DNA of 7,167 nt from positions 1-7,167 of the forward strand of contig JAJWXI010000090.1 of NCBI GenBank assembly GCA_021641225.1, read 5' to 3'. Origin of the DNA: Collinsella aerofaciens (GTDB lineage: Bacteria > Actinomycetota > Coriobacteriia > Coriobacteriales > Coriobacteriaceae). How positions within the stretch are numbered: position 1 is the first letter of the stretch; the number at the start of each line of letters is the position of its first letter. A program made the position numbers and the translations under genes. The notes beneath the pieces are model-generated. The model ran no database searches, was not told the DNA's origin, and saw only the letters and a list, made by a program, of their open reading frames with translations. Below are positions 1 through 5,640 of this stretch, piece after piece.

Positions 1-1401
1 CATCGCCCCGGCGAGGTGGTCAGCCGCGCGACCAACGACTTGGACAAGATGTCCGAGAGCATGCAGCGCGGATTGCTGCAGCTGCTGGTATCGATCGGTA
101 CCGTGACGGGTGCCATCATCATGATGTTCGTCTATAGCGTTAGGCTCACGTTGATCTTTTTGGGTTTTACGGCGGTATCGCTGCTGGTGACCAAGGTGGT
201 TTCGCGCCGTACGCATGATGTGACGGGCGAGCGTCAGGAATGGGTGTCCAAAATCACGAGCGCGGTCGAGGAAGGCTATTCGGGCCGTTTGGTGATTCGC
301 GCATTCAATCGCGAGCACCAGAGCTCTGCCGAAGTGCACGAAGCCTCGGGCGAGCTGGCCCGCGTGAGCACCAAGGCCGACTTTATGATCAACGCCGTCG
401 GACCCGCGGTTCGCTTTATCGGTCGCCTGGCACAGATCGTGATTGCGCTCGTGGGCTGCAGCATGCTGGTCGCCGGTCACATGACCGTCGGCGTGTTCCA
501 GGCGTTCTTCCAGTTTATCTACGAGGCGTCCGAACCCATGACGCAGCTGTCGTTCACTTTCAACTCGCTGCAGAGCGCGCTGGCGAGTGCGGAGCGCGTG
601 TTCGACCTGCTCGATGAGCCCGAGATGGAGGCCGATCCGCAGCCGGGCGAGGCTGCCAATCTGCCGGGTCGCGTGGAGGGCCGCGTCGCTTTTGAGCATG
701 TTCGCTTTGGCTACACGCCCGAAAAGCCGCTCATGCGCGACGTGTCGTTTACCGCCGAACCGGGTCAGAAGATTGCGGTGGTGGGAACCACGGGTGCGGG
801 TAAGACCACGCTCATCAACCTGCTCATGCGCTTTTACGAGATCGACGGCGGCCGCATTACGCTCGACGGTGTGGATACGCGCCTCATGAACCGCGGTGAG
901 CTACGTCAGCAGTTTGGCATGGTGCTGCAGGACGCCTGGCTGTTCGACGGAACGATTGCCGAAAACATCGCCTACGGCTGCCCCGAGGCAACGCGCGACG
1001 AGATCGTGGCTGCCGCCCGCGCCGCGCAGGTCGACTTCTTTGTGCGCACCATGCCGCAGGGCTACGACACGCGCGTGGCCAATGATGCCGAAAGCATCAG
1101 CCAGGGCCAGCGTCAGCTGCTGACCATTGCGCGCGTGCTGCTCAACAACCCGGCGATTCTCATTCTGGATGAGGCGACCTCAAGCGTGGATACGCGCACC
1201 GAGCTTGCCATCGGCCGTGCCATGGACGCGCTCATGCATGGGCGCACAAGCTTTGTGATCGCGCATCGCCTGTCGACGATCGTGGACGCCGACCTGATCT
1301 TGGTCATGGATCACGGCAACATTATCGAGCAAGGCACGCATAAGGAACTGCTGGCTGCCGAGGGTGCTTACGCCGACCTCTATCTGAGTCAGTTCGCATA
1401 A
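1..1401 (+). CDS. ABC exporter half-transporter (membrane domain fused to ATPase), 5' partial
   Basis: ATP-driven export protein of the inner membrane, MsbA/MdlB/LmrA-like; the substrate cannot be told. The frame is open from base 1 (first residues HRPGEVVSRATND, a conserved cytoplasmic loop motif of type-I exporters), so the start lies upstream; about 120 residues are probably missing against a usual length near 590. Numbering from base 1, membrane helices lie at about residues 25-70 and 125-185, and the ATPase domain starts near 225. Seen in the ATPase: Walker A GTTGAGKT (262-269), Q-loop Gln310, signature SISQGQ (365-370, a variant of LSGGQ), Walker B ILILDE with catalytic Glu391, D-loop SSVD, and H-loop His422. 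All catalytic residues are present, so the ATPase should be active. The stop TAA overlaps a palindrome. Such genes often come as adjacent pairs; a partner could lie left of the window. Family certain, substrate unknown. Confidence 0.96.
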   Translation, partial: HRPGEVVSRATNDLDKMSESMQRGLLQLLVSIGTVTGAIIMMFVYSVRLTLIFLGFTAVSLLVTKVVSRRTHDVTGERQEWVSKITSAVEEGYSGRLVIRAFNREHQSSAEVHEASGELARVSTKADFMINAVGPAVRFIGRLAQIVIALVGCSMLVAGHMTVGVFQAFFQFIYEASEPMTQLSFTFNSLQSALASAERVFDLLDEPEMEADPQPGEAANLPGRVEGRVAFEHVRFGYTPEKPLMRDVSFTAEPGQKIAVVGTTGAGKTTLINLLMRFYEIDGGRITLDGVDTRLMNRGELRQQFGMVLQDAWLFDGTIAENIAYGCPEATRDEIVAAARAAQVDFFVRTMPQGYDTRVANDAESISQGQRQLLTIARVLLNNPAILILDEATSSVDTRTELAIGRAMDALMHGRTSFVIAHRLSTIVDADLILVMDHGNIIEQGTHKELLAAEGAYADLYLSQFA

Positions 1402-1432
1402 TGTGACAAAGGGACAGTCCCGCATGTCACAT
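1401..1432. repeat. REP-like palindrome overlapping the ABC transporter stop
   Basis: ATGTGACA (1401-1408) and TGTCACAT (1425-1432) are perfect 8-bp inverted arms. Between them lies a second palindrome, GGGACAGTCCC (1411-1421). The first base is the last base of the TAA stop. No T-run follows on the plus strand, so it does not look like an intrinsic terminator. The nested, short-armed form resembles repetitive extragenic palindromes, but only one copy is visible here, so the repeat status is inference. Confidence 0.55.
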
Positions 1433-1477
1433 CAAAAAGAAAGGCGCGCCGGGGATGGATTCCCTGGCGAGCCTTTT
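1433..1477 (-). terminator. Intrinsic terminator of cysE, possibly bidirectional
   Basis: Arms 1440-1445 (AAAGGC) and 1471-1476 (GCCTTT) pair. After one G/A mismatch, CGCC (1447-1450) pairs with GGCG (1466-1469), and GGGA (1452-1455) pairs with TCCC (1461-1464) around a 5-nt loop. On the minus strand the stem is followed by a T-rich run (complement of 1433-1442), 38 nt after the cysE stop, so it ends cysE. On the plus strand TTTT follows at 1474-1477, so it may also stop read-through from the ABC gene. Confidence 0.8.
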
Positions 1478-1514
1478 GCGTCGGTGCCGATGTTGTTTTG
1501 TGCCGCTCGCGTTC

Positions 1515-2219
1515 CTAGCGCTCGTCCACGAGCTTGGCGACGAGGGCCTTGAGCTCGGCCACCTCTCGCTCGAGTTCTTTGACGCGGCGGGCATTCTCGG
1601 TGATACCCTGGCGGTTGAGGGCGGACTGCTCGGCGGCGTCATCGGGCATGTACTCGCGATGCTGCTTGGCGTCGAAACTCTCCTCGAACACACGGCAGCC
1701 GTTGCGCTTGATGATGCGTCCCGGCACGCCCACGACGGTGCAGTTGTCGGGCACGTCCTTGACGACAACCGAGTTGCCGCCGATTTTGACGTTGTTGCCG
1801 ATGCGGATGTTGCCGAGCACCTTGGCGCCCGTGCCCACGGTGACGTTATCGCCGAGCGTTGGGTGGCGTTTGCCGGTCTCGTTGCCGGTACCGCCGAGCG
1901 TGACGCCCTGGTAGAGCACGCAGTTGTCGCCCACGATGGTGGTCTCGCCGATGACGACGCCCATGGCATGGTCGATAAAGAAGTGCTTGCCGATCTGCGC
2001 GGCGGGATGAATCTCGACGCCGGTGATATGACGGGTGAGCTGCGAGAGCACGCGGGCGAGCGAGCGATGACCATGCTCCCAGAGCCAGTGCTCGGGTACG
2101 TGGTTCCACTTGGCATGCAGACCGGGGTACGAAAGGAAAATGACCAGGCCGTTTTGCGCGGCGGGGTCCTGCGCCTGGACGGTCTTGATGTCCTCGCGAA
2201 TGGTATTGATAAAGCTCAC
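1515..2219 (-). CDS. cysE: Serine O-acetyltransferase, short form with C-terminal coiled coil
   Basis: Makes O-acetylserine from L-serine and acetyl-CoA, the first step of cysteine synthesis, in the cytoplasm. 234 aa. Start: GTG at 2219, in frame with an AAGGGAGGG ribosome site (2234-2226) 6 nt upstream; upstream in-frame codons give a poor N-terminus. It is shorter than the E. coli enzyme (273 aa) and lacks most of its helical N-terminal domain, like other short CysE/EpsC forms. The left-handed beta-helix of hexapeptide repeats spans about residues 68-165. Visible catalytic landmarks are the Asp-His pair in IDHAMG (83-84), matching E. coli Asp157-His158, and Arg-His (118-119) in the KRHP motif. 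GVEIHP (67-72) has Glu where E. coli has Asp. Residues 212-232 form a clean heptad pattern of V/L, and the end (LVDER) lacks the C-terminal Ile that docks classical CysE into CysK. It ends at its own terminator and is divergent from the DedA gene. Confidence 0.94.
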   Translation of the reverse strand: MSFINTIREDIKTVQAQDPAAQNGLVIFLSYPGLHAKWNHVPEHWLWEHGHRSLARVLSQLTRHITGVEIHPAAQIGKHFFIDHAMGVVIGETTIVGDNCVLYQGVTLGGTGNETGKRHPTLGDNVTVGTGAKVLGNIRIGNNVKIGGNSVVVKDVPDNCTVVGVPGRIIKRNGCRVFEESFDAKQHREYMPDDAAEQSALNRQGITENARRVKELEREVAELKALVAKLVDER

Positions 2220-2225
2220 CGGCCG

Positions 2226-2234
2226 CCCTCCCTT
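2226..2234 (-). promoter_or_regulatory. Ribosome binding site deciding the cysE GTG start
   Basis: Reads AAGGGAGGG on the minus strand, 6 nt before GTG at 2219. This strong match and spacing favour the GTG start over the longer in-frame extension to 2294. Confidence 0.75.
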
Positions 2235-2260
2235 AGCGCCATGGCAATGCGATTCAATAA

Positions 2261-2277
2261 AGTATAGCGATTCGCTA
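2261..2277 (-). promoter_or_regulatory. Candidate cysE -10 box overlapped by a palindromic operator-like site
   Basis: On the minus strand TATACT (2266-2261) is a good -10 hexamer, about 42 nt before the GTG start; no convincing -35 lies 16-18 nt upstream. TAGCGA-T-TCGCTA (2265-2277) is a perfect 6-bp-arm palindrome sharing bases with the -10 and covering the -10/-35 spacer, where a repressor could block polymerase. The promoter call is moderate; the operator role is inference. Confidence 0.4.
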
Positions 2278-2391
2278 GGGATTAGGAAGAGCAATCTTTC
2301 ACGGCTTTGCGTGACAGGTGTCAGTTATGCAAACTTGCTGGTAATGGAGTCATGCTTTTGTGCGGTCGTGTGCATGGTCGCGCCGCAACCG

Positions 2392-2434
2392 TATACTGGT
2401 CAACTTGGACGTGTCCGCGCCCACAACTGAGAGG
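2392..2434 (+). promoter_or_regulatory. Candidate -10 box and ribosome site of the DedA gene
   Basis: TATACT (2392-2397) is a good -10 hexamer about 47 nt before the ATG; no clear -35 is seen, so the promoter is tentative. GAGAGG (2429-2434) lies 9 nt before ATG 2444 and supports that start over longer in-frame alternatives. Confidence 0.4.
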
Positions 2435-2443
2435 TTTTACTTC

Positions 2444-3091
2444 ATGGGTTTCATCAATTTCATTGCCGAGTTGCTTAAGGATCCGCGCACCGCGATCGCC
2501 AGTTGGATCGCCGCCGGCCCGCTTATGGCCTACGGCTGCGTGTTCCTGATCATCTTTATCGAGACGGGCGTGGTATTCTTCCCGTTCCTTCCCGGCGATT
2601 CGCTGCTGTTCGCCTCGGGCTTCTTTGCCCACAACGGTGGCTTTAACATCGTGGCTTTGCTGGCCGTTGCATGGGCCGCTGCCATCTTGGGCGATCAGTG
2701 CAACTTTATGATCGGCCATTTCTTTGGCAAAAAGATCATTGCCTCGGGCAAGGTCAAGGCCATGACGCCCGAGCGCATCAAAAAGTCCGAGGACTTCTTG
2801 GATAAGTGGGGCCACCTGGCCATCTTCCTGGGCCGCTTCTTTCCGTTTATCCGCACCTTTGTGCCCTTTATCGCCGGCATGGGCGGCATGCACTGGCGTA
2901 ACTTCGTTATCTTTAACGTGCTGGGCGGCATTACCTGGTCAACGCTCTTTACACTGCTGGGCTACTTCTTTGGTGGCATTCCCTTTGTGCAGGAGCACTT
3001 TGAGCTGCTAATCGTTGGCATCGTTGCCGTGTCGATCATCCCGACCGTGGTCGGTCTGGTTAAGGCTAAGCTGGGCAAAAAGAACGCGTAG
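2444..3091 (+). CDS. DedA/SNARE-associated family inner-membrane protein
   Basis: 215-aa polytopic membrane protein of the DedA family. Members are proton-dependent transport-like proteins needed for envelope integrity; some recycle undecaprenyl phosphate across the membrane, but the substrate of this one cannot be read from sequence. The start ATG 2444 follows GAGAGG by 9 nt and fits the usual family length. Visible signatures: IETGVVFFPFLPGDSLL (residues 39-55), with the acidic pair Glu40 and Asp52, and GRFFPFIRTFVPFIAGMGGM (130-149), with Arg131 and Arg137. These match positions reported as essential in E. coli YqjA/YghB (Glu39, Asp51, Arg130, Arg136). Hydrophobic segments lie at about 18-45, 66-92, 124-147, 152-178 and 186-207, with a basic C-terminus (KAKLGKKNA). 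It is alone between the divergent cysE and its own terminator. Paralogues prevent a firm symbol. Confidence 0.93.
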   Translation: MGFINFIAELLKDPRTAIASWIAAGPLMAYGCVFLIIFIETGVVFFPFLPGDSLLFASGFFAHNGGFNIVALLAVAWAAAILGDQCNFMIGHFFGKKIIASGKVKAMTPERIKKSEDFLDKWGHLAIFLGRFFPFIRTFVPFIAGMGGMHWRNFVIFNVLGGITWSTLFTLLGYFFGGIPFVQEHFELLIVGIVAVSIIPTVVGLVKAKLGKKNA

Positions 3092-3120
3092 CTCGAGCCA
3101 GCGCGCAAACCGTGCCATTG

Positions 3121-3154
3121 AGGCCCGTCACCGCTTACGGTGGCGGGCCTTTTT
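3121..3154 (+). terminator. Strong intrinsic terminator after the DedA gene
   Basis: A 13-bp stem, 3121-3133 with 3138-3150, has one G-T wobble, a 4-nt loop (CTTA) and a T-run at 3150-3154. It starts 30 nt after the DedA stop and separates it from the ilvE promoter region. Confidence 0.93.
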
Positions 3155-3174
3155 GCTTCGGTCAAATGAAAATA

Positions 3175-3226
3175 CTTTAGTTAGTTAAAGAAAAGCGTTT
3201 TATCAGACGCGTACGGGGAGTACAAT
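3175..3226 (+). promoter_or_regulatory. Candidate ilvE promoter region
   Basis: An AT-rich stretch (about 3165-3205) stands out from the GC-rich surroundings. It contains an imperfect dyad, CTTTA (3175-3179) and TAAAG (3186-3190). TACAAT (3221-3226) is a good -10 hexamer; the -35 is weak (TTTATC, 3199-3204, 16-nt spacer). A transcript from here would have a leader of roughly 145 nt. Tentative. Confidence 0.38.
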
Positions 3227-3277
3227 CTCGTGCATGCGAATCGACGTGCCATCGGCTTTGATGCCGTTCGCGTGTCC

Positions 3278-3300
3278 CGTCCGGCTCTACGCTCCGGACG
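3278..3300 (+). promoter_or_regulatory. Stem-loop in the ilvE leader
   Basis: CGTCCGG (3278-3284) pairs perfectly with CCGGACG (3294-3300) around a 9-nt loop. No T-run follows, so it is not a terminator. I recognise no T-box or riboswitch core here. It could be a translational control element or a chance GC-rich pairing. Confidence 0.3.
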
Positions 3301-3366
3301 TGCGACGTTGCGACGCGGTCGGCCTCGGTCCTTGCGTGCGGGTTCGCGAGTTTGCAACTGTGTATG

Positions 3367-3373
3367 TAAGGAG
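3367..3373 (+). promoter_or_regulatory. Ribosome binding site deciding the ilvE start
   Basis: TAAGGAG lies 6 nt before ATG 3380, a near-perfect site. It argues against the upstream in-frame GTG at 3230, which would add 50 Arg-rich residues foreign to the family, although GGGGAG (3215-3220) does lie 9 nt before that GTG. Confidence 0.8.
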
Positions 3374-3379
3374 CGACAT

Positions 3380-4432
3380 ATGACTGTCGAGAAGAAGGAT
3401 ATCGATTGGGGTAGCCTCGGCTTTGGCTACATGAAGACCGATTACAGCTACGAGGCCCATTGGAAGGATGGCGAGTGGGACGAGGGCGGCCTGACCACCG
3501 ACCACACCCTGCATGTCTCCGAGTGCGGTGGCATCTTCCATTACTGCCAGGAGGTCTTTGAGGGCCTGAAGGCCTACACCGCCGAGGACGGCAGCATCGT
3601 CTGCTTCCGTCCCGACATGAACGCCGAGCGTATGTACAACTCTGCGCAGCGCCTCGAGATGCCCCCGTTCCCCAAGGACAAGTTCGTTGAGGCCGTCAAG
3701 CAGGTCGTTTCTGCCAACGCCGCCTGGGTTCCGCCCTTCGGTTCCGGCGCGACCCTGTACGTACGTCCGTTTATGATCGGCTCCGGTGACGTGATCGGCG
3801 TGGCTCCCGCTCCTGAGTACACGTTCCGTATTCTCGTGACCCCGGTCGGTCCGTACTTTAAGGGTGGTCTCAAGCCCGTCAAGCTGCGCGTTTCCGAGTA
3901 CGACCGCGCCGCACCGCACGGCACCGGCAACATCAAGGCCGGCCTGAACTACGCCATGTCCCTCAAGCCCACGATGGAGGCCCATCGCGAGAGCTATGCC
4001 GAGAACCTGTATCTCGACTCCGAGTCCCGCACCTATGTCGAGGAGACCGGTGGCGCTAACGTCCTGTTCGTGAAGGAGGACGGCACGCTTGTCGTTCCGC
4101 AGTCGCACACTGACTCCATCCTGCCCTCCATCACCCGTCGCTCGCTCGTTCAGGTTGCTCAGGACCTGGGCATAACCGTCGACCAGCGCCCCGTCGAGTG
4201 GGCCGAGGTCAAGGCCGGCACCTTTGTTGAGTGCGGCCTGTGCGGCACCGCTGCCGTCATCTCCCCGGTGGGCGAGATCGACAACAAGGTTTACGGTGCC
4301 GACGAGACCGTGACCTTCCCGGCTGGCTGCACCGAGATCGGCCCCGTGATGAAGAAGCTTCGCGAGACCCTGACCGGTATCCAGTCTGGTGCTGTTGAGG
4401 ATAAGCACAACTGGGTCTATACCGTCGCGTAA
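3380..4432 (+). CDS. ilvE: Branched-chain amino acid aminotransferase
   Basis: PLP enzyme (fold type IV, class IV aminotransferase) that interconverts Leu, Ile and Val with their 2-keto acids using glutamate/2-oxoglutarate; the last step of their synthesis. Cytoplasmic. 350 aa, typical of the longer bacterial type. Start ATG 3380 is set by TAAGGAG 6 nt upstream. Visible residues: FHYCQEVFEGLKAY (53-66), TLYVRPFMI (125-133), Schiff-base Lys186 in TGNIKAGLNYAMS, Glu222 in EETGGANVLF (matching E. coli Glu193, which contacts the PLP ring nitrogen), SILPSITRRS (246-255) and CGTAAVISPVG (288-298). C285 and C288 form a CxxC next to the cofactor site. All Lys codons I checked are AAG and C-ending codons dominate, more strongly than in the neighbours, suggesting high expression. 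It is monocistronic, with a long leader upstream and repeat DNA before its terminator. Very sure of the family; substrate range is by homology. Confidence 0.96.
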   Translation: MTVEKKDIDWGSLGFGYMKTDYSYEAHWKDGEWDEGGLTTDHTLHVSECGGIFHYCQEVFEGLKAYTAEDGSIVCFRPDMNAERMYNSAQRLEMPPFPKDKFVEAVKQVVSANAAWVPPFGSGATLYVRPFMIGSGDVIGVAPAPEYTFRILVTPVGPYFKGGLKPVKLRVSEYDRAAPHGTGNIKAGLNYAMSLKPTMEAHRESYAENLYLDSESRTYVEETGGANVLFVKEDGTLVVPQSHTDSILPSITRRSLVQVAQDLGITVDQRPVEWAEVKAGTFVECGLCGTAAVISPVGEIDNKVYGADETVTFPAGCTEIGPVMKKLRETLTGIQSGAVEDKHNWVYTVA

Positions 4433-4448
4433 GCTGCCATAGCTGTTC

Positions 4449-4573
4449 GGCCCGAGGGCAACCTTCCTTTCCGGCGCGTCCTCGGACATGAAAGAACCTC
4501 CACTGCGCACTTCGTGCGGCGGAGGTTCTTTCGTCCTGCGGAGTGCGCCGGAAAGGAAGGTTGCCCTCGGGCC
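4449..4573. repeat. 125-bp nested inverted-repeat element (29-bp perfect arms)
   Basis: The outer arms 4449-4477 and 4545-4573 are perfect 29-nt reverse complements. Inside, 4490-4501 (GAAAGAACCTCC) pairs perfectly with 4521-4532, and CGCAC (4506-4510) pairs with GTGCG (4514-4518) around TTC. The unpaired parts are 4478-4489 and 4533-4544. It begins 16 nt after the ilvE stop and lies between that stop and the ilvE terminator, as if inserted. I see no clear target-site duplication and no transposase. Reading frames that cross it give similar peptides on both strands because of the symmetry and are not genes. It looks like a miniature mobile element or a BIME-like repeat; alternatively a long transcript-end hairpin. 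Confidence 0.75.
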
Positions 4574-4613
4574 TGCGTTACCTACGGGCAATATAGATCT
4601 GAATAAAGATGGT

Positions 4614-4644
4614 GCGCGGCCTTTTAGGCCGCGCTTTTGTTTTG
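4614..4644 (+). terminator. Intrinsic terminator of ilvE
   Basis: GCGCGGCC (4614-4621) pairs with GGCCGCGC (4627-4634) around a 5-nt loop, followed by TTTTGTTTTG from 4635. It lies 181 nt past the ilvE stop, an unusually long distance explained by the inverted-repeat element between them. Confidence 0.92.
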
Positions 4645-4671
4645 CTTCGCGTCATGTGGGGGTGGTGGCGA

Positions 4672-4874
4672 CGTGCATTTTTGCGAGTATTCTGCAATCG
4701 AAGGCCCCTGCATACCGACGTTCGGGCAAAAATCCGTGCTCGTCGATGCTTTTCGCGAATAATAGGCGGGGTTATGGGCCGACAGCGCTTGATTTGCAGG
4801 GATATTCGCGGTCTTTGGCATTTTTCGTGGCGCCCGAAGCTCTTGGTTATGTTGAATACTCCCAAAAATGCACG
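4672..4874. repeat. 203-bp structured intergenic element with 21-nt inverted ends
   Basis: The ends 4672-4692 and 4854-4874 are reverse complements with one mismatch (CGTGCATTTTTGCGAGTATTC against the same with GG for GC). Nested inside, TTCGGGC (4721-4727) pairs with GCCCGAA (4832-4838), the adjacent AAAAAT (4728-4733) pairs with ATTTTT (4820-4825) across a 6-nt bulge, and CGCGAATA (4754-4761) pairs with TATTCGCG (4803-4810). A competing or pseudoknot helix is CCCTGCA (4706-4712) with TGCAGGG (4795-4801). It is less GC-rich than the genes and no reading frame in it looks like a protein. It lies between two convergent terminators, so it is not simply a leader or trailer. It may be a structured RNA, a miniature inverted-repeat element, or both. 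Confidence 0.6.
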
Positions 4875-4896
4875 GTGCTTAGAGGGGGACCTTCGC

Positions 4897-4942
4897 TAAA
4901 AAAGCAACCGCCCCGTCGAAGTATGCATTCGACGGGGCGGTT
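4897..4942 (-). terminator. Intrinsic terminator of lemA
   Basis: A perfect 15-bp stem, 4906-4920 with 4928-4942, encloses a 7-nt loop. On the minus strand it is followed by GCTTTTTTA (complement of 4897-4905). It lies 37 nt past the lemA stop. The plus-strand side (TTTATGC) is a weaker T-run. Confidence 0.93.
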
Positions 4943-4979
4943 TATGCATATACCCGATTAAGGATACGCTGCGGATCTG

Positions 4980-5531
4980 TTAGAACTTGACGGTCGGGGC
5001 CTGGCGGGCTGCTTCGGCGGCCTCGAAGCCCTGGCGCTCCTTAAACTGGAAGATGCCGGCAAAGATGACAGCCGGGAACGTCTGAATGGCGTTGTTGTAG
5101 CTGAGCACGCAATCGTTGTAGCTCTGGCGTGCATAGCTAATCTTGTTCTCGGTATCCTCGAGCGATGCCTGCAGCTGCGTAAAGTTGGCGTTTGCCTTAA
5201 GATCGGGATAGGCCTCGGCTACGGCGAAGAGCTGGCGCAGCGCACCGGTCAGCACGTTGTCGGCTTCCATCTTGGCCTCGGGCGTGGTGGCCTTGACGGC
5301 GGTGTTACGCGCACTGATCACGGCGGAGAGCGTCTCTTGCTCGTGCTTGGCGTAGCCCTTGACGGTCTCGACCAGGTTGGGGATCAGGTCGTTGCGGCGC
5401 TGCAGCTGCGTATCGATGTTCTGCCAGGCGTTATCGATGCGGTTACGCTTGGTGACCATGTTGTTGTAGATGCCGGCGATGGCGCAGACAATCACAATGA
5501 CAACAACGATGCCGATGATGACGGTAATCAT
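4980..5531 (-). CDS. lemA: LemA family membrane-anchored protein
   Basis: 183-aa LemA-family protein; the molecular function of the family is not established. Start ATG 5531 has GGAG (5540-5537) 5 nt upstream and places a hydrophobic segment at the very N-terminus (about residues 2-22), followed by basic TKRNR; this is the usual LemA layout of a short extracytoplasmic end, one helix and a helical domain. Conserved block: RIDNAWQNID (31-40), QRRNDLIPNLVETVKGYAKHEQE (44-66), AYPDLKAN (107-114), and the family ending FPAVIFAGIFQFKERQGFE (152-170) with C-terminal QAPTVKF. It is complete and of normal length. LemA often neighbours a TPM-domain gene; none is in the window. It is divergent from tetR and ends at its own terminator. 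Confidence 0.95.
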   Translation of the reverse strand: MITVIIGIVVVIVIVCAIAGIYNNMVTKRNRIDNAWQNIDTQLQRRNDLIPNLVETVKGYAKHEQETLSAVISARNTAVKATTPEAKMEADNVLTGALRQLFAVAEAYPDLKANANFTQLQASLEDTENKISYARQSYNDCVLSYNNAIQTFPAVIFAGIFQFKERQGFEAAEAARQAPTVKF

Positions 5532-5581
5532 GATGTCTCCGTTTCGAATGGCCGCGGCGGCATGCGCCAGCTGCCGTTGGT

Positions 5582-5640
5582 ATAACGCTACTAGTATACC
5601 CGCAACGTTTTGCCGTGCCGAACTTTCCGGCAAGCGTTAT
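5582..5640. promoter_or_regulatory. Inverted half-sites in the lemA-tetR intergenic region
   Basis: ATAACGCT (5582-5589) and AGCGTTAT (5633-5640) are perfect inverted 8-mers with centres 51 bp apart, about five helical turns. Between them are GGTATA/TATACC (5579-5584 and 5595-5600) and TGCCG/CGGCA (5616-5620 and 5628-5632). They bracket the candidate lemA promoter. They could be operators for the adjacent TetR-type regulator, but no factor is known to bind, so this is inference. Confidence 0.3.
5593..5621 (-). promoter_or_regulatory. Candidate lemA promoter
   Basis: On the minus strand TCGGCA (5621-5616) is 17 nt from TATACT (5598-5593), a fair sigma-70-type pair (4/6 and 5/6 matches). It lies about 62 nt before the lemA ATG. 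Confidence 0.45.

Noticed and set aside
1093..1110. Non-canonical ABC signature ISQGQ instead of LSGGQ, suggesting a degenerate ATPase site
   Set aside because: xSQGQ signatures are common in active exporters of this group, and the catalytic Glu, Walker A Lys and H-loop His are all intact.
1455..2267. Long plus-strand open frame of 270 codons opposite cysE
   Set aside because: It is the antisense of a clear serine acetyltransferase gene; high GC keeps the opposite frames open. Its sequence resembles no protein I know.
3230..3379. A 50-residue N-terminal extension of IlvE from GTG 3230
   Set aside because: The extension is Arg-rich and foreign to the family, and TAAGGAG sits 6 nt before ATG 3380.
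3155..3379. T-box or other amino-acid riboswitch in front of ilvE
   Set aside because: I find no T-box core sequence, no terminator/antiterminator pair with a T-run, and no known riboswitch motif.
3287..4591. 434-codon minus-strand frame opposite ilvE
   Set aside because: Shadow of ilvE on the opposite strand that also crosses the inverted repeat; low complexity, no ribosome site and no domain pattern.
4488..4961. 157-codon plus-strand frame through the ilvE-lemA gap
   Set aside because: It crosses two inverted repeats and two terminators. Its peptide mirrors the one on the other strand because of the palindrome, so it is not coding.
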